A DNA stretch of 64,000 nucleotides from Gammaproteobacteria bacterium (GTDB taxonomy: Bacteria > Pseudomonadota > Gammaproteobacteria > Eutrophobiales > Eutrophobiaceae): the NCBI GenBank assembly GCA_004297165.1, contig SCUJ01000010.1:5001-69000 (forward strand), written 5' to 3'. Made by a program: the position numbers and the translations under genes. The notes below the pieces were generated by a model that saw only the letters and a list, made by a program, of their open reading frames with translations, was not told where the DNA came from and made no database searches. Positions within the stretch are counted from its first letter, which is position 1; each line of letters starts with the position of its first letter. Below, piece by piece: positions 53,518 through 62,421 of the stretch.

Positions 53518-54267
53518 ATGAAAATTCTTGTCCCCATTAAACGGGTGGTCGACCCTAACATCCGGGTCCGTGTGAAATCCGATCAAACCGGCGTCGAAAC
53601 CGCCAATCTCAAGATGGCGATCAACCCCTTCTGCGAGATCGCGGTTGAAGAGGCCGTACGCTTGCAGGAGGCCGGCAAGGCCAAGGAAGTGGTGCTGGTC
53701 ACCATCGGCGGCAGCCAGTGTCAGGACGTGCTCCGCACCGGCATGGCCATGGGCGCGGACCGGGCGATCCTGATCGAGACGGATGCCGCGTTGCAACCGC
53801 TCGGGATCGCGAAACTGCTCAAGGCCGTCATCGAGAAGGAGGCGCCCAATCTCGTCATCACCGGGAAACAGGCCATCGATGACGACAACAACCAGACCAG
53901 CCAAATGCTGGCCGCCCTGCTCGGCTGGCCGCAGGGGACCTTCGCCTCCAAGCTCGAACTCAACGGCGATCACGCCGTGGTCACCCGCGAGATCGACGGC
54001 GGACTGGAGACCCTCAAGCTGCGCCTGCCCGCCGTGATCTCCACCGACCTGCGCCTCAACGAACCGCGCTACGTGAAGCTGCCGAACATCATGAAGGCCA
54101 AGAAGAAGCCGCTGGACGTGATCAAGCCGGAGACCCTCGGCGTAGATTTCGCGCCACGGCTCAAGTCCCTCAAGGTCGAGGAGCCCGCCAAGCGCAAGGC
54201 CGGGATCAAGGTGGCGAATGTGGCCGAACTGGTCGCGAAACTGAAGAACGAAGCGAAGGTGATTTAA
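53518..54267 (+). CDS. etfB: Electron transfer flavoprotein subunit beta
   Basis: 249 aa. Typical start [40 protein letters not shown] and [20 protein letters not shown] are the nucleotide-binding signatures, and [20 protein letters not shown] is the family C-terminal motif with the recognition loop. With EtfA it carries electrons from acyl-CoA dehydrogenases such as FadE to the quinone pool. One base separates it from etfA. Confidence 0.96.
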   Translation: MKILVPIKRVVDPNIRVRVKSDQTGVETANLKMAINPFCEIAVEEAVRLQEAGKAKEVVLVTIGGSQCQDVLRTGMAMGADRAILIETDAALQPLGIAKLLKAVIEKEAPNLVITGKQAIDDDNNQTSQMLAALLGWPQGTFASKLELNGDHAVVTREIDGGLETLKLRLPAVISTDLRLNEPRYVKLPNIMKAKKKPLDVIKPETLGVDFAPRLKSLKVEEPAKRKAGIKVANVAELVAKLKNEAKVI

Positions 54268-54268
54268 G

Positions 54269-55201
54269 ATGAGCATCCTTGTCATTGCGGAACACGACAA
54301 CCAGGCCCTGAAGGCCGCGACCTTGAACGCCATCACCGCGGCCGGGCAACTCGGGCAACCGGTAACCGTCCTCGTCGCCGGTAACAACTGCCAGGCGGCG
54401 GCAACCGCGGCGGCGGCCGTCTCTGGCGTCGGCAAGGTGCTGCAGGCCGATGCCGCGCATTACGCGCACCCGCTCGCCGAGGAACTCGCCCCGCTGGTCG
54501 TCTCCCTTGCGAAGGATGCGACGCATATCCTCGCCCCGGCCTCGACCTTCGGCAAGAACCTGCTGCCGCGCGTGGCCGCCCTGCTGGATGTCGCCGCGAT
54601 CTCGGACATCACCCGGGTGGTCTCGGCCGATACCTTCGTACGGCCGATCTACGCGGGCAACGGGTTGCTAACCGTGCAGAGCCCGGACCCGGTGAAAGTG
54701 ATCACCGTGAGATCCACGGCCTTCGACGCAGCGCCCGCCACGGGCGGCAGCGCCGCGATAGAGTCCGTCGCCTGCCCGGCGCCGGCCGGGATCTCCGAAT
54801 TCGTGAGTCACGCCCTGAGCAAGTCGGAGCGCCCGGAGCTCACCACGGCCCGGATCGTTATCTCCGGCGGACGCGGACTCGGCAGCGCGGAGAATTTCAA
54901 ACTGCTGGAAGGCGTCGCGGACAAACTGGGCGCGGCTATAGGCGCTTCGCGGGCCGCGGTCGACGCGGGCTTCATCGACAACGACCATCAGGTGGGGCAG
55001 ACCGGCAAGATCGTCGCGCCCGATCTGTACATCGCCGTCGGGATCTCCGGGGCCATCCAGCATCTCGCCGGGATGAAGGAGAGCAAGGTGATCGTCGCCG
55101 TGAACAAGGACGAGGAGGCGCCGATCTTCGAGGTCGCGGATTACGGCCTGGTGATGGATCTCTTCGCCTTCCTGCCGGAATTCACTGCGGCGTTGAATTA
55201 A
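54269..55201 (+). CDS. etfA: Electron transfer flavoprotein subunit alpha
   Basis: 310 aa. The FAD-binding C-terminal domain is clear: [60 protein letters not shown] and [20 protein letters not shown]. The N-terminal half pairs with EtfB. Full length and intact. Confidence 0.97.
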   Translation: MSILVIAEHDNQALKAATLNAITAAGQLGQPVTVLVAGNNCQAAATAAAAVSGVGKVLQADAAHYAHPLAEELAPLVVSLAKDATHILAPASTFGKNLLPRVAALLDVAAISDITRVVSADTFVRPIYAGNGLLTVQSPDPVKVITVRSTAFDAAPATGGSAAIESVACPAPAGISEFVSHALSKSERPELTTARIVISGGRGLGSAENFKLLEGVADKLGAAIGASRAAVDAGFIDNDHQVGQTGKIVAPDLYIAVGISGAIQHLAGMKESKVIVAVNKDEEAPIFEVADYGLVMDLFAFLPEFTAALN

Positions 55202-55312
55202 TCAACGCTATGCACACGTCCCGCCGCGGAGCCTGTTATCAAACCTTCTGAACTGGCCGCGGCAGGGGCGGAAGGGCGGACAGGACAAAGCCTGCTGGCC
55301 GGGGCCGGCTGG

Positions 55313-56143
55313 ATGTTCCTGGCCACCGTCTTCTTCTCCGCCTCGGACGTTCTCGGGAAATTCCTGATCGCGGATTATCCGCTCGCCGAGGTCACCTGGC
55401 TGCGCAGCATCTTCGGCCTCGCCATCCTGATAATCATCTCCGGGGCATTCGGTCAGGCCAACGGATTGCGCACCCGTCATTGGGGCTGGCATCTCTTCCG
55501 GAGCGGCATCGCCGTCGTGCTCCTGCCCGCGATCTTCTACGGCCTGAACCACATCCCGCTCGCGGAATTCATCGCTATCATCTTCGCGGCACCCTTCTTC
55601 GTCGCCATCCTGACCCCGCTCCTGTTGGGGGAACGGGTGGCCGGCAAGGCCTGGCTCGCGATCGCCATGGGCTTCTGCGGGATCCTGATCGTGACCCGGC
55701 CAACGCCCGATCATTTTCACATCGCGCACCTCACCACCCTCTTCTGCGCGGCCTCCACTGCCACGCTGAGCGTCACGGCGCGCCGGCTCATTAAAACGGA
55801 TTCCCTCTTCGCCCTGAATTTCTATCTCTATCCGGCGGGCATCCTCGTGTACCTCATTCCGACCATCCAGGGCTGGCGTACGCCCGACCCGCTCGACTGG
55901 CTGCTCTTCGTCGCACTGGGTTTCACCGCCACCGCCGCGCTGTGGTGCGTGATCCTCGCGGTGCGCCACGCCAAACCCGCCTTCGTCGCCCCCATCGATT
56001 ACATCCGCATCGTCTGGACCATCGCGGTCGGCTGGTTGTTCTGGAGCGAGGTTCCGGATGCGATGACCTGGCTCGGCATCCTCGTGATCGCCGCCTGCGG
56101 GCTGTATATCGTGACGAATGGCCGGCGCGAACCCGCCCGTTGA
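55313..56143 (+). CDS. EamA/DMT-family transporter
   Basis: 276 aa, about ten membrane helices in two EamA repeats (AEVTWLRSIFGLAILIIIS; FVAPIDYIRIVWTIAVGWLF). It exports or imports small metabolites; the substrate is unknown. The start is set at ATG 55313 because no good start lies upstream, though the frame stays open for ~27 more codons. The first helix begins immediately, so a short upstream extension with a non-ATG start cannot be excluded. Confidence 0.85.
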   Translation: MFLATVFFSASDVLGKFLIADYPLAEVTWLRSIFGLAILIIISGAFGQANGLRTRHWGWHLFRSGIAVVLLPAIFYGLNHIPLAEFIAIIFAAPFFVAILTPLLLGERVAGKAWLAIAMGFCGILIVTRPTPDHFHIAHLTTLFCAASTATLSVTARRLIKTDSLFALNFYLYPAGILVYLIPTIQGWRTPDPLDWLLFVALGFTATAALWCVILAVRHAKPAFVAPIDYIRIVWTIAVGWLFWSEVPDAMTWLGILVIAACGLYIVTNGRREPAR

Positions 56144-56156
56144 TAAACGGCCGGGG

Positions 56157-56194
56157 ATGAAAACAGCTATTGGCCCGTCCACGAATAGTTAGAT
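56157..56194 (+). repeat. 38-bp repeat ending in GTTAGAT, copy 1
   Basis: ATGAAAACAGCTATTGGCCC ... CGAATAGTTAGAT. It recurs at 58002-58039 and 60869-60906. Each copy ends in a GTTRRRY-like core a few bases before a new gene, as expected of the 3' half of an attC site. Confidence 0.65.
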
Positions 56195-56198
56195 CGAA

Positions 56199-56678
56199 AT
56201 GGGAATCTGGTCCTGGTTCCGCAAGAGTTCGCCGCACCCACCACGTCGCTTCCGGCCACGCCCGCCTGAATGGTCAAAGACCTTTGACGAATTGATGACT
56301 GAGAAACGCACGATTTCGGCTGAGGAGTTGGAGTGGGCTCGAAGTTATGAGGTGGATCAACTGAAGGGCTGGGCACGTTTTCCGAAAGATGGAGAGCGCT
56401 TCGAAGCTCTTGATAACGTGGAGGTCGACTATCTAACTCACTGGCAGGCGCCATTTACCGGCGGCGGCAAGGGCACTCTCACTAAAGGAACACGGATACG
56501 AGTTACCGTTGATGCGAAACGCCCCGAGCCAGTTGGCGTCAATGCTTACCCACTCGACAAATCCCTCGAAAAACTTCTCGTGCCTGAAGCGGAAAGAACC
56601 TCGCCAAAGTATGGCGGCTTCAGTCTGTGGATTCCGATCGCGCAGCTAAACAAGGAGTTTCGACTTATTGCCAAGTGA
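56199..56678 (+). CDS. Protein of unknown function (cassette)
   Basis: 159 aa. A basic N-terminus (WFRKSSPHPPRRFRPRP) is followed by a charged helix (SKTFDELMTEKRTISAEELE) and a beta-rich domain (VEVDYLTHWQAPFTGGGKGT). The ATG lies 4 bases after the first 38-bp repeat. No membrane segment and no family recognised. Confidence 0.55.
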   Translation: MGIWSWFRKSSPHPPRRFRPRPPEWSKTFDELMTEKRTISAEELEWARSYEVDQLKGWARFPKDGERFEALDNVEVDYLTHWQAPFTGGGKGTLTKGTRIRVTVDAKRPEPVGVNAYPLDKSLEKLLVPEAERTSPKYGGFSLWIPIAQLNKEFRLIAK

Positions 56679-56895
56679 TTGCTTGTGACCTGTCCATCGC
56701 TCAACACCTGATCCTCAACGGCCGACCGCGTTACTCACACTTGAACTCGGTCCGTCCCAGGACTACGATTGTCGAGTGCGCGATAGAGCGCCTCCGATCC
56801 GCGGAAAGGGCCAGCCCCATCTATCTGCAGTACGATAGAAAACCTCTTTTCAGTCCAAGGGCGCGGATACTGGACCTAATTGAAAGGAGGACATC

Positions 56896-57255
56896 ATGTC
56901 TGCTATCAACAAAATTCACGTCGCCAAATTCAAGGACAAGGCAAAATCCCTGCACAGGGCGGTGAAGGCGAATGACGCAACCGCGTTGCGGCGGATCGCG
57001 CCATACTTCAATAATGTTTCAGAGTTCAAGCTGACCCAGGCACAACTCGTCATCGCGCGCGAGCTGCGCTGCTCGAGTTGGAGGGAACTCGTGTCGAACG
57101 ACGATTGGGTGCAGTGCTCGTTCTGCAAGAAGTGGCAGTATGAGGTGAAGAACTTGGTCGCCGGCCCTGATGTGTATGTCTGCGACGAGTGTATAGAGTT
57201 TTGTAGCGGGATCATCCGCGACAATCTCGACGACGGCCAACACGCGCACGCATAA
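56896..57255 (+). CDS. Small protein with C-terminal ClpX-type zinc finger
   Basis: 119 aa. Residues 1-70 form a helical region of ankyrin or wHTH-like character ([20 protein letters not shown]). Residues about 73-112 are a ClpX-type C4 zinc finger ([13 protein letters not shown] ... [15 protein letters not shown]). In ClpX this finger dimerises and binds adaptors and substrates; here it is not attached to an ATPase. AAGGAGG lies 8 bases before the ATG. It may adapt substrates to ClpXP, or simply bind nucleic acid or protein (inference). Confidence 0.8.
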   Translation: MSAINKIHVAKFKDKAKSLHRAVKANDATALRRIAPYFNNVSEFKLTQAQLVIARELRCSSWRELVSNDDWVQCSFCKKWQYEVKNLVAGPDVYVCDECIEFCSGIIRDNLDDGQHAHA

Positions 57256-57256
57256 C

Positions 57257-57811
57257 ATGCTATCGCCCTGCCCTGGTTGTGGCGCGCTGTTTCCACCCTG
57301 CGATGGAGCTACGCATCGATACATCGGCGCCTCCGCCGGCTGCTGGGCGTTGTTCAATTGGTCGGTGGTTGGCGGAGGGATTGACGTTACCAATCTGATC
57401 GCACAGTCGAGAATTCCCGACGACCTCGCGCCAATTCCGGAGCCCGGCGATGCACTGCCGCTCGACTCGCTCTGGGGTGATGCCTATGGCGTGCAGCATC
57501 ACGGGGGCAGCTCGCCGCAGGCAATTCAGTCGGTGGCGCTGCATCTCTTGAATCTGCATGGGATTATCAGCGGCCAGACGACTCGCCCCCGCTGGCCGAT
57601 CGAGCGCGCACTTCGCATACACGGCGTTTTTCACAAGCTCAATCCTCCGGCGATCGGGCGTGCGTTGACATACCGGCACCTCTTCCCCGGTGGCGGGGTT
57701 GTCACTCCGGTCACACACAGCCAGTATGCCGTTTCGGTCTACGAGGCATGGATGACGCTGCATCGTTCCGTCGTGGAGCAGTGGTATGAACGGTATGTGG
57801 TTTCTGAATAA
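57257..57811 (+). CDS. DUF5946-family protein
   Basis: 184 aa. The N-terminus CPGCGALFPPCDGATHRYIG followed by ASAGCWALFN is the DUF5946 signature. Two CxxC-like features and conserved His suggest a metal site. The start follows the previous stop by 1 base, so it may be translationally coupled to the zinc-finger gene. Function unknown. Confidence 0.8.
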   Translation: MLSPCPGCGALFPPCDGATHRYIGASAGCWALFNWSVVGGGIDVTNLIAQSRIPDDLAPIPEPGDALPLDSLWGDAYGVQHHGGSSPQAIQSVALHLLNLHGIISGQTTRPRWPIERALRIHGVFHKLNPPAIGRALTYRHLFPGGGVVTPVTHSQYAVSVYEAWMTLHRSVVEQWYERYVVSE

Positions 57812-58001
57812 CCCCGTAGAGGACTTTCTCAGTGAAGCCTGTAAACAGCCATCCGGTATGCTTATACATCTCAATGGCTATAATGAAAGGACATGTTCCG
57901 ATTGGGGAGATTTAGCCATGACTGCTTCCTTGCAGTGTTTTTTCAGGTTAACTCTATGATCAGTAAAAGACTACCATATTATCAACGCGCAAAAGCCGTA
58001 A

Positions 58002-58039
58002 ATGAAAACAACTTTTGGGCCGTCTACCAATAGTTAGAC
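58002..58039 (+). repeat. 38-bp repeat ending in GTTAGAC, copy 2
   Basis: ATGAAAACAACTTTTGGGCC ... CCAATAGTTAGAC, 3 bases before the next gene's ATG. The 190 bases to its left (after the DUF5946 stop) hold no convincing gene. Confidence 0.65.
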
Positions 58040-58042
58040 ATC

Positions 58043-58738
58043 ATGAATCGACTTGCCGAATATGATCTTGAGCGTTTACTAAATCAGCCTATTTATAGCT
58101 GGGATACTGCAACGATGCTTGAGAATATCGTAGATTACCTAGAATTCTCAGAACAAAATCTATCGTGGCAAAGAAAGCGTGAAATTCGAAGTGCTAAATT
58201 GGAAGGAGATCATATTGAATTTGATCCGCCAGATGAACACTTGACCGGCCAATATCGTCATCAACTTATTGAATCAGCAGAATACCGTTTTGATGTTTGT
58301 ATTGCCCAAAGCATTCGTTATGCTGGACTCAGTGCTTTTATTACAGTAATCGAACTTTGCTCAAAAGCTTTTTTAAAAGTACTAGGTTTTGAATTGACCC
58401 GAGCACCCGATGGCGAAAATAAAAATGTATATCTGCTTTCTTTACTAAATCAGAAATCATCATCTGGTTTTGAACGTGAAATAGAGGACCTGAAAAGTCT
58501 TACATATATACGCAACTGTATTGTTCATGCTGCGGGCTTTATTGAACGTTATAAATATAAAGCTCATATTATAGAATCTATTAATAAACTCCAGGGTTTT
58601 GCTATTTGGAAGGAAAACTATCTTGGCGTCAGTGTCTGTATTAACCCTGGGGCTGTAGAGCTTTATGCAAGAAAGGCCACTGAATGGGTGCCAAAGCTTC
58701 ACGAGAATTGCATAAAAATAGGTATTATAAAACAATGA
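58043..58738 (+). CDS. HEPN-like protein of unknown function (cassette)
   Basis: 231 aa, mostly helical, with clearly lower GC than the chromosomal flanks. The segment LTYIRNCIVHAAGFIERY contains R157-N-x3-H162, the R-x4-6-H signature of HEPN ribonuclease domains. A preceding helix pair (SAFITVIELCSKAFLKVLGF) fits the fold. The stop codon lies 1 base before GCCTAAC of an attC-like site, and the ATG lies 3 bases after a GTTAGAC core, so this is a textbook single-gene cassette. A toxin or abortive-infection role is inferred from the motif only. Confidence 0.6.
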   Translation: MNRLAEYDLERLLNQPIYSWDTATMLENIVDYLEFSEQNLSWQRKREIRSAKLEGDHIEFDPPDEHLTGQYRHQLIESAEYRFDVCIAQSIRYAGLSAFITVIELCSKAFLKVLGFELTRAPDGENKNVYLLSLLNQKSSSGFEREIEDLKSLTYIRNCIVHAAGFIERYKYKAHIIESINKLQGFAIWKENYLGVSVCINPGAVELYARKATEWVPKLHENCIKIGIIKQ

Positions 58739-58739
58739 T

Positions 58740-58850
58740 GCCTAACACTACGCCCAGCCCGACATGGAAAGTTCACGCTTATTAATCTGGTCCCTCGGCA
58801 AAGAGAAAAATACTATTGAAGCTGCAAGGCAGGTCAAATACCAGTTAGGC
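58740..58850 (+). repeat. attC-like site (111 bp)
   Basis: GCCTAAC (58740-58746) to GTTAGGC (58844-58850). Extended by two bases on each side this is a perfect 9-bp inverted repeat, ATGCCTAAC/GTTAGGCAT. Both cores fit the RYYYAAC/GTTRRRY consensus. It sits exactly between the stop of one small gene and the start of the next. Confidence 0.75.
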
Positions 58851-58875
58851 ATCTTATTAAGCATGTGAGAATCCC

Positions 58876-59475
58876 ATGGCAGATAAACTCTTTTTTGATC
58901 CGAACAACCAGAGTGTAATTGCTACTACGGCAGTTCAACTAGCAATAGATATTGAGCCTTCACTGCCTAGAGTGCCATGGTTATCAAATTCAGGCCAGCA
59001 GGAAGCATTTCAGAAGACCATCGGATTGATGACAAAAAGTATTGAACAGATGAATGCCGATGACGATGCTAAGGATGCAGCAACATTTTGGGCATTATCT
59101 TATCTCTACGCAAATAATCGAGGCTTCAGGTTGTCTACCGCAAGTGTCAAAAATTGGGGTGGAATCTACTTGTCTCCAATTGTTACTGCATTTGTTCAAT
59201 GGGTCGGTTCAAATATACACCCCGGTCAAGTCATAGCTGAAGAAATCATGCGCCGTAAAATGAGAGAAGTGATGGATTCAGACCTGCCTGGAAAAATACA
59301 AGATAAGATCATGAAGATCGCATTTATTAAAAATATTTCACCTGAAGAAGCATCTAATCTATTTCAAGAATTGTTTTCGAAAGCGTCAAAGAAATTTATG
59401 TCATCAGGGTTGTCTGAGGAAGAAGCAGATGAAAAAGCTGTCAATGAAATCCTTTCCCTTGAAATCACTGAATAA
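58876..59475 (+). CDS. Protein of unknown function (cassette)
   Basis: 199 aa, AT-rich, no recognised domain. A helix-rich protein with a hydrophobic middle (NWGGIYLSPIVTAFVQWVGS) and a charged C-terminal part (SEEEADEKAVNEILSLEIT). Flanked by attC-like sites on both sides, so a cassette gene. Confidence 0.6.
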   Translation: MADKLFFDPNNQSVIATTAVQLAIDIEPSLPRVPWLSNSGQQEAFQKTIGLMTKSIEQMNADDDAKDAATFWALSYLYANNRGFRLSTASVKNWGGIYLSPIVTAFVQWVGSNIHPGQVIAEEIMRRKMREVMDSDLPGKIQDKIMKIAFIKNISPEEASNLFQELFSKASKKFMSSGLSEEEADEKAVNEILSLEITE

Positions 59476-59555
59476 GGTAATGTCGCGCGTCTGGGAACAA
59501 CAAAACCTCCGCACATCACACATGCTGCTCGAACCGACGCTTGATGTGAAATGAG

Positions 59556-59616
59556 GCATAACAACTCAACCCAGCCGTAGCCAAAAAAGCGGCACGGCTG
59601 GTTTTCGCCATTATGC
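59556..59616 (+). repeat. attC-like site (61 bp)
   Basis: GCATAA ... TTATGC outer arms (59556-59561, 59611-59616) and CCAGCCGT ... ACGGCTGG inner arms (59571-59578, 59594-59601), with unpaired bases between them: the bulged two-box palindrome typical of short attC sites. Confidence 0.7.
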
Positions 59617-59696
59617 GGCACCAGCCAGCGCCGATACTGGGATTCACCTCAATCACAGCCATGGGGATATCAAATACCAATTTTTAGGTGTCAAGC

Positions 59697-60095
59697 ATGA
59701 AGATATACGTGACCAGCGTCTTCGTGGACGATCAAGCCAAGGCGTTGGAGTTCTATACGACCAAGTTGGGATTCCAGAAAAAGACGGACATCCCTTTAGG
59801 CGAGTACCGTTGGCTTACGGTGGTGGCGCCCAACCAACCGGACGGCGTTGAATTGCTGCTCGAACCCAGCGCGCACAGCGCCGTTCCCCCGTTCAAACAG
59901 GCGTTAATAAACGACGGCATCCCCTTCACCTCGTTCGAGGTGGACGACATCGACCGGGAGTTCAAGCGCCTGCAATCGTTGAACGTCGAGTTCACGCTAA
60001 ACCCGACGCCCGCGGGCGAGGTCATCATTGCGGTATTCGATGATACGTGCGGGAACCTTATCCAACTCATGCAACGCGTACGTAATGCCGCATGA
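59697..60095 (+). CDS. VOC-superfamily (glyoxalase/bleomycin-resistance-like) protein
   Basis: 132 aa from ATG 59697 (a GTG at 59688 is possible). Two beta-alpha-beta-beta-beta modules are visible: MKIYVTSVFVDDQAKALEFY with TTKLGFQKKTDIPLG, and FTSFEVDDIDREFKRLQSLN with VIIAVFDDTCGNLIQLMQ. The metal site is partly visible (Glu in GVELLLEPS). Such small VOC proteins are common integron cassette cargo, some giving drug resistance; the substrate is unknown here. After the stop a GCTGAAGC/GCTTCAGC hairpin and a GTTAGCC end suggest another, degenerate attC. Confidence 0.8.
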   Translation: MKIYVTSVFVDDQAKALEFYTTKLGFQKKTDIPLGEYRWLTVVAPNQPDGVELLLEPSAHSAVPPFKQALINDGIPFTSFEVDDIDREFKRLQSLNVEFTLNPTPAGEVIIAVFDDTCGNLIQLMQRVRNAA

Positions 60096-60239
60096 CGAAT
60101 CGCTGAAGCTGCCTTCGTTCCGCTTCAGCCCGGACCGTTCCAGTCGGGAAACGTCAAGCGCCGTTCATGCAATCGTTAGCCTTGCAGCCACAGCAGCGCC
60201 TGGGTATGATTAATCGTCATACTTATCAGGATCGCCGCC

Positions 60240-60482
60240 ATGAGTCAGACAAAAGTAGCCATCACCATAGAAGAGGGCATTCTCGCCAGAGTTGATGCTT
60301 TGGTGAAACGGAAGGTTTATACAAATCGCAGTAGGGCGATTCAGGAAGCCGTGCAGGAGAAGCTGGTGCGACTGGAGCGCAGTCGCCTGGCCGAAGAATG
60401 CGCCAAACTTAATCCGGCTTTTGAAAAAGCCATGGCAGACGAAGGTTTGTCTGAGGAACTGGCAGCATGGCCAAAATATTGA
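60240..60482 (+). CDS. Ribbon-helix-helix (CopG-type) antitoxin of a MazEF-like pair
   Basis: 80 aa. The N-terminal [20 protein letters not shown] and [20 protein letters not shown] form a ribbon-helix-helix DNA-binding domain; the acidic C-terminus would bind MazF. TCAGGA lies upstream of the ATG. A TATGA...TCATA inverted repeat at 60205-60221 may be its operator. It overlaps the toxin gene by 16 bases. Confidence 0.88.
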   Translation: MSQTKVAITIEEGILARVDALVKRKVYTNRSRAIQEAVQEKLVRLERSRLAEECAKLNPAFEKAMADEGLSEELAAWPKY

Positions 60483-60805
60483 GAGGAGAAATTAGGTGGG
60501 CTGATCTCAACCCAACGGTTGGCCGAGAACAGTCAGGCGAGCGCCCGGTTCTCATTCTCAGCCAGGATATTTTTAATGAGCGGTCCGGAACCGTTATTGC
60601 CGTGGCGCTTACGAGCCAGGATCAACGCGCGGGTTTTCCACTCACGCATGAAATCTCGAAATCGAAATTGCCAAAACGTTCATGGATCAAGATTAGTCAA
60701 ATTCGCACGCTATCAACAGAACGTATTGGAAAAAGAATTGGCAGCATTGACCCGGAAGAACTAGCTCATGTTATTGAAGGGTTGAATGAAATTATCGGCG
60801 GCTAG
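60467..60805 (+). CDS. mazF: MazF/PemK-family mRNA interferase toxin
   Basis: 112 aa. The start [20 protein letters not shown] with [18 protein letters not shown] and the C-terminal [14 protein letters not shown] are the MazF fold and active-site strands (Arg in the first loop, Thr/Ser of the second). An endoribonuclease that cuts mRNA when the antitoxin is degraded. Full length and intact, inside the cassette-like array, where such pairs stabilise neighbouring cassettes. Confidence 0.92.
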   Translation: MAKILRGEIRWADLNPTVGREQSGERPVLILSQDIFNERSGTVIAVALTSQDQRAGFPLTHEISKSKLPKRSWIKISQIRTLSTERIGKRIGSIDPEELAHVIEGLNEIIGG

Positions 60806-60868
60806 CGAGGCCTTACTGTCGGACCAATACATGCTGTTGGGCGTAACCCTGAACGCCTGAGCGGCGCA

Positions 60869-60906
60869 ATGAAAATAGCTTTTAGACCGTCTACTAATAG
60901 TTATGC
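60869..60906 (+). repeat. 38-bp repeat ending in GTTATGC, copy 3
   Basis: ATGAAAATAGCTTTTAGACC ... CTAATAGTTATGC. Third copy, between the MazF gene and the HigBA promoter. Confidence 0.65.
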
Positions 60907-60920
60907 GGCATTACCAGCCT

Positions 60921-60950
60921 ATTGTAACCCGTAACGCCCTTGGTTACAAT
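60921..60950 (+). promoter_or_regulatory. Promoter embedded in an inverted repeat upstream of higBA
   Basis: ATTGTAACC (60921-60929) and GGTTACAAT (60942-60950) are a perfect 9-bp inverted repeat, spacer 12. The same bases supply -35 TTGTAA and -10 TACAAT at the ideal 17-base spacing. A HigA dimer bound here would block the polymerase. Predicted transcription start about 60957, only 2 bases before the higB GTG. Confidence 0.65.
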
Positions 60951-60958
60951 GCACCTCT

Positions 60959-61237
60959 GTGATCAAGAAATTCCGACACAAAGGGCTGGCCAGATTTTTC
61001 TTAACTGGATCAGTTACCGGAATACAACCAGCCCACGCCAAGCGGCTAAAACTTATTCTCAGCCGTTTACATGCATCTACCAAACCCAAAGACATGGACT
61101 TGCCTGGACTGCGTTTGCATGAATTGAAAGGACGCGACAAAGGTCGTTGGTCGGTTTGGGTGAATGGCAATTGGCGCGTCACCTTCAGGTTTGAAGGAGT
61201 TGATGCCACCGACGTTGACTACGAGGATTACCACTAA
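60959..61237 (+). CDS. higB: HigB-type (RelE superfamily) toxin
   Basis: 92 aa, start GTG 60959. Family text: [53 protein letters not shown] ribosome-dependent mRNA endonuclease in this group. The toxin gene comes first, as in other higBA operons. No ribosome site precedes the GTG, and the predicted transcript is almost leaderless. Confidence 0.93.
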   Translation: MIKKFRHKGLARFFLTGSVTGIQPAHAKRLKLILSRLHASTKPKDMDLPGLRLHELKGRDKGRWSVWVNGNWRVTFRFEGVDATDVDYEDYH

Positions 61238-61239
61238 CC

Positions 61240-61533
61240 ATGACTACTCAAATGTTCGATCCTCCTCATCCGGGGGAAATCATTAAGGAGCTTTGCCTGG
61301 ATCCGTTGGGGCTAAGTGTTACTGAAGCGGCGGAAGCGCTGGGTGTCAGCCGTAAGACTTTGTCGTCCATTCTCAATGGTCGGGCGGGGATAAGCCCTGA
61401 AATGGCTATTCGCTTATCCAAAGCTTTCGACACAACGCCGGAGAGTTGGATGAATCAGCAAGCACAGTATGATCTTTGGCAAGCACAACAAGTTGCGGGC
61501 TCTATAAAAGTGAAAAGGTTATATGCCGCATAG
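61240..61533 (+). CDS. higA: HigA-type Xre-family antitoxin
   Basis: 97 aa. The start [20 protein letters not shown] and the helix-turn-helix ([20 protein letters not shown], then [20 protein letters not shown]) are standard HigA. It binds HigB and represses the operon at the inverted repeat upstream. Starts 3 bases after the higB stop. Confidence 0.95.
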   Translation: MTTQMFDPPHPGEIIKELCLDPLGLSVTEAAEALGVSRKTLSSILNGRAGISPEMAIRLSKAFDTTPESWMNQQAQYDLWQAQQVAGSIKVKRLYAA

Positions 61534-61685
61534 CAAACCGCTCCAACGGACCGAAACTTGCAGTCATGTCTTTTACGGATCAAAAGCCACGCCAGCAAGC
61601 TTCGGCTGCTGAGCGGGGGCGTTGGGCACAAGGTGACGGGCTACGCGGGCGTATGTAATGCCAAAATATTTATACCCGGATATTA

Positions 61686-61715
61686 TTGACTGCCATATTA
61701 TTACCCGGATATAAT
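61686..61715 (+). promoter_or_regulatory. Near-consensus promoter with overlapping direct repeats
   Basis: TTGACT (61686-61691), 18-base spacer, TATAAT (61710-61715). The sequence TACCCGGATAT occurs twice, at about 61674 and 61702, 28 bases apart, the second copy overlapping the -10 element. It looks like a regulated promoter for the DUF2239 gene. Confidence 0.6.
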
Positions 61716-61746
61716 AGCGTCACCCAATTTCTTGGAGATGATGCAA

Positions 61747-62421
61747 ATGGATGCCACTGAACAAACATCATGGATTGCCTATTCAAAAGGCAAATGCATT
61801 GCTTCTGGCGCACCGCGAGCGGTAGTTACCGAAGTCAAGCGCTTCGTTGGCTCTCACGCAAAGGATAATGTGACTATTCTTGACGCTCGAACGAGTGAAA
61901 CCGTTGAGGTCGATTTCCGCGGTTCCGTATCTACAGTCCTCAAACGTATCCCTTCTGCGCCAATCCAGAACCCCGAAAGAAATATTGAGACACTGGCCCC
62001 GGAACGAACCGTCGGTCGCCCCAGGCTCGGTGTTACGGCGCGCGAGGTCACCCTTTTGCCGAGGCATTGGGAGTGGCTTTCAAATCAACCAGGGGGCGCT
62101 TCCGTAGCCCTGCGTAAACTGGTCGAGCAAGCACTGCGTTCCAGCAAGGAATCCGACCGATTGCGCCAAGCTCAAGAAGCTGCCTATCGCTTCATGAATG
62201 TGATGGCAGGGGATAGTCCCGGCTTCGAAGAAGCCACGCGCGCGCTATTTGCCAGCGACATTGAACGTCTCCAGCAGTTTGTTTCAACGTGGCCCCGTGA
62301 TGTAAGAAAACAAGCGCTACTCCTTGCTGGCAAAGCAATCGCTAAAGATGGCGGCCTTGAGCACGCGCCCCAACCAATCATTTCATCGGACCTGTCGCGG
62401 CAAGCCGCGCCAGGCCGGTGA
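61747..62421 (+). CDS. DUF2239-family protein
   Basis: 224 aa from ATG 61747 (MDATEQTSWIAYSKGKCIAS), 9 bases after TTGGAG; earlier ATGs at 61738 and 61741 are too close to it. DUF2239 features: the N-terminal FRGSVSTVLKRI-type segment, GRPRLGVTAREVTLLPRHWE and QPGGASVALRKLVEQALRSS. The second half is helical. Function unknown. The last ~17 residues look like translated attC-like DNA, reached through CAA at 62371 where a TAA would complete an R'' motif. Confidence 0.85.
   Translation: MDATEQTSWIAYSKGKCIASGAPRAVVTEVKRFVGSHAKDNVTILDARTSETVEVDFRGSVSTVLKRIPSAPIQNPERNIETLAPERTVGRPRLGVTAREVTLLPRHWEWLSNQPGGASVALRKLVEQALRSSKESDRLRQAQEAAYRFMNVMAGDSPGFEEATRALFASDIERLQQFVSTWPRDVRKQALLLAGKAIAKDGGLEHAPQPIISSDLSRQAAPGR

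Noticed and set aside
56157-60906. The three 38-bp repeats as a CRISPR array
   Set aside because: The copies are 1.8-2.9 kb apart with genes between them; no regular spacers.
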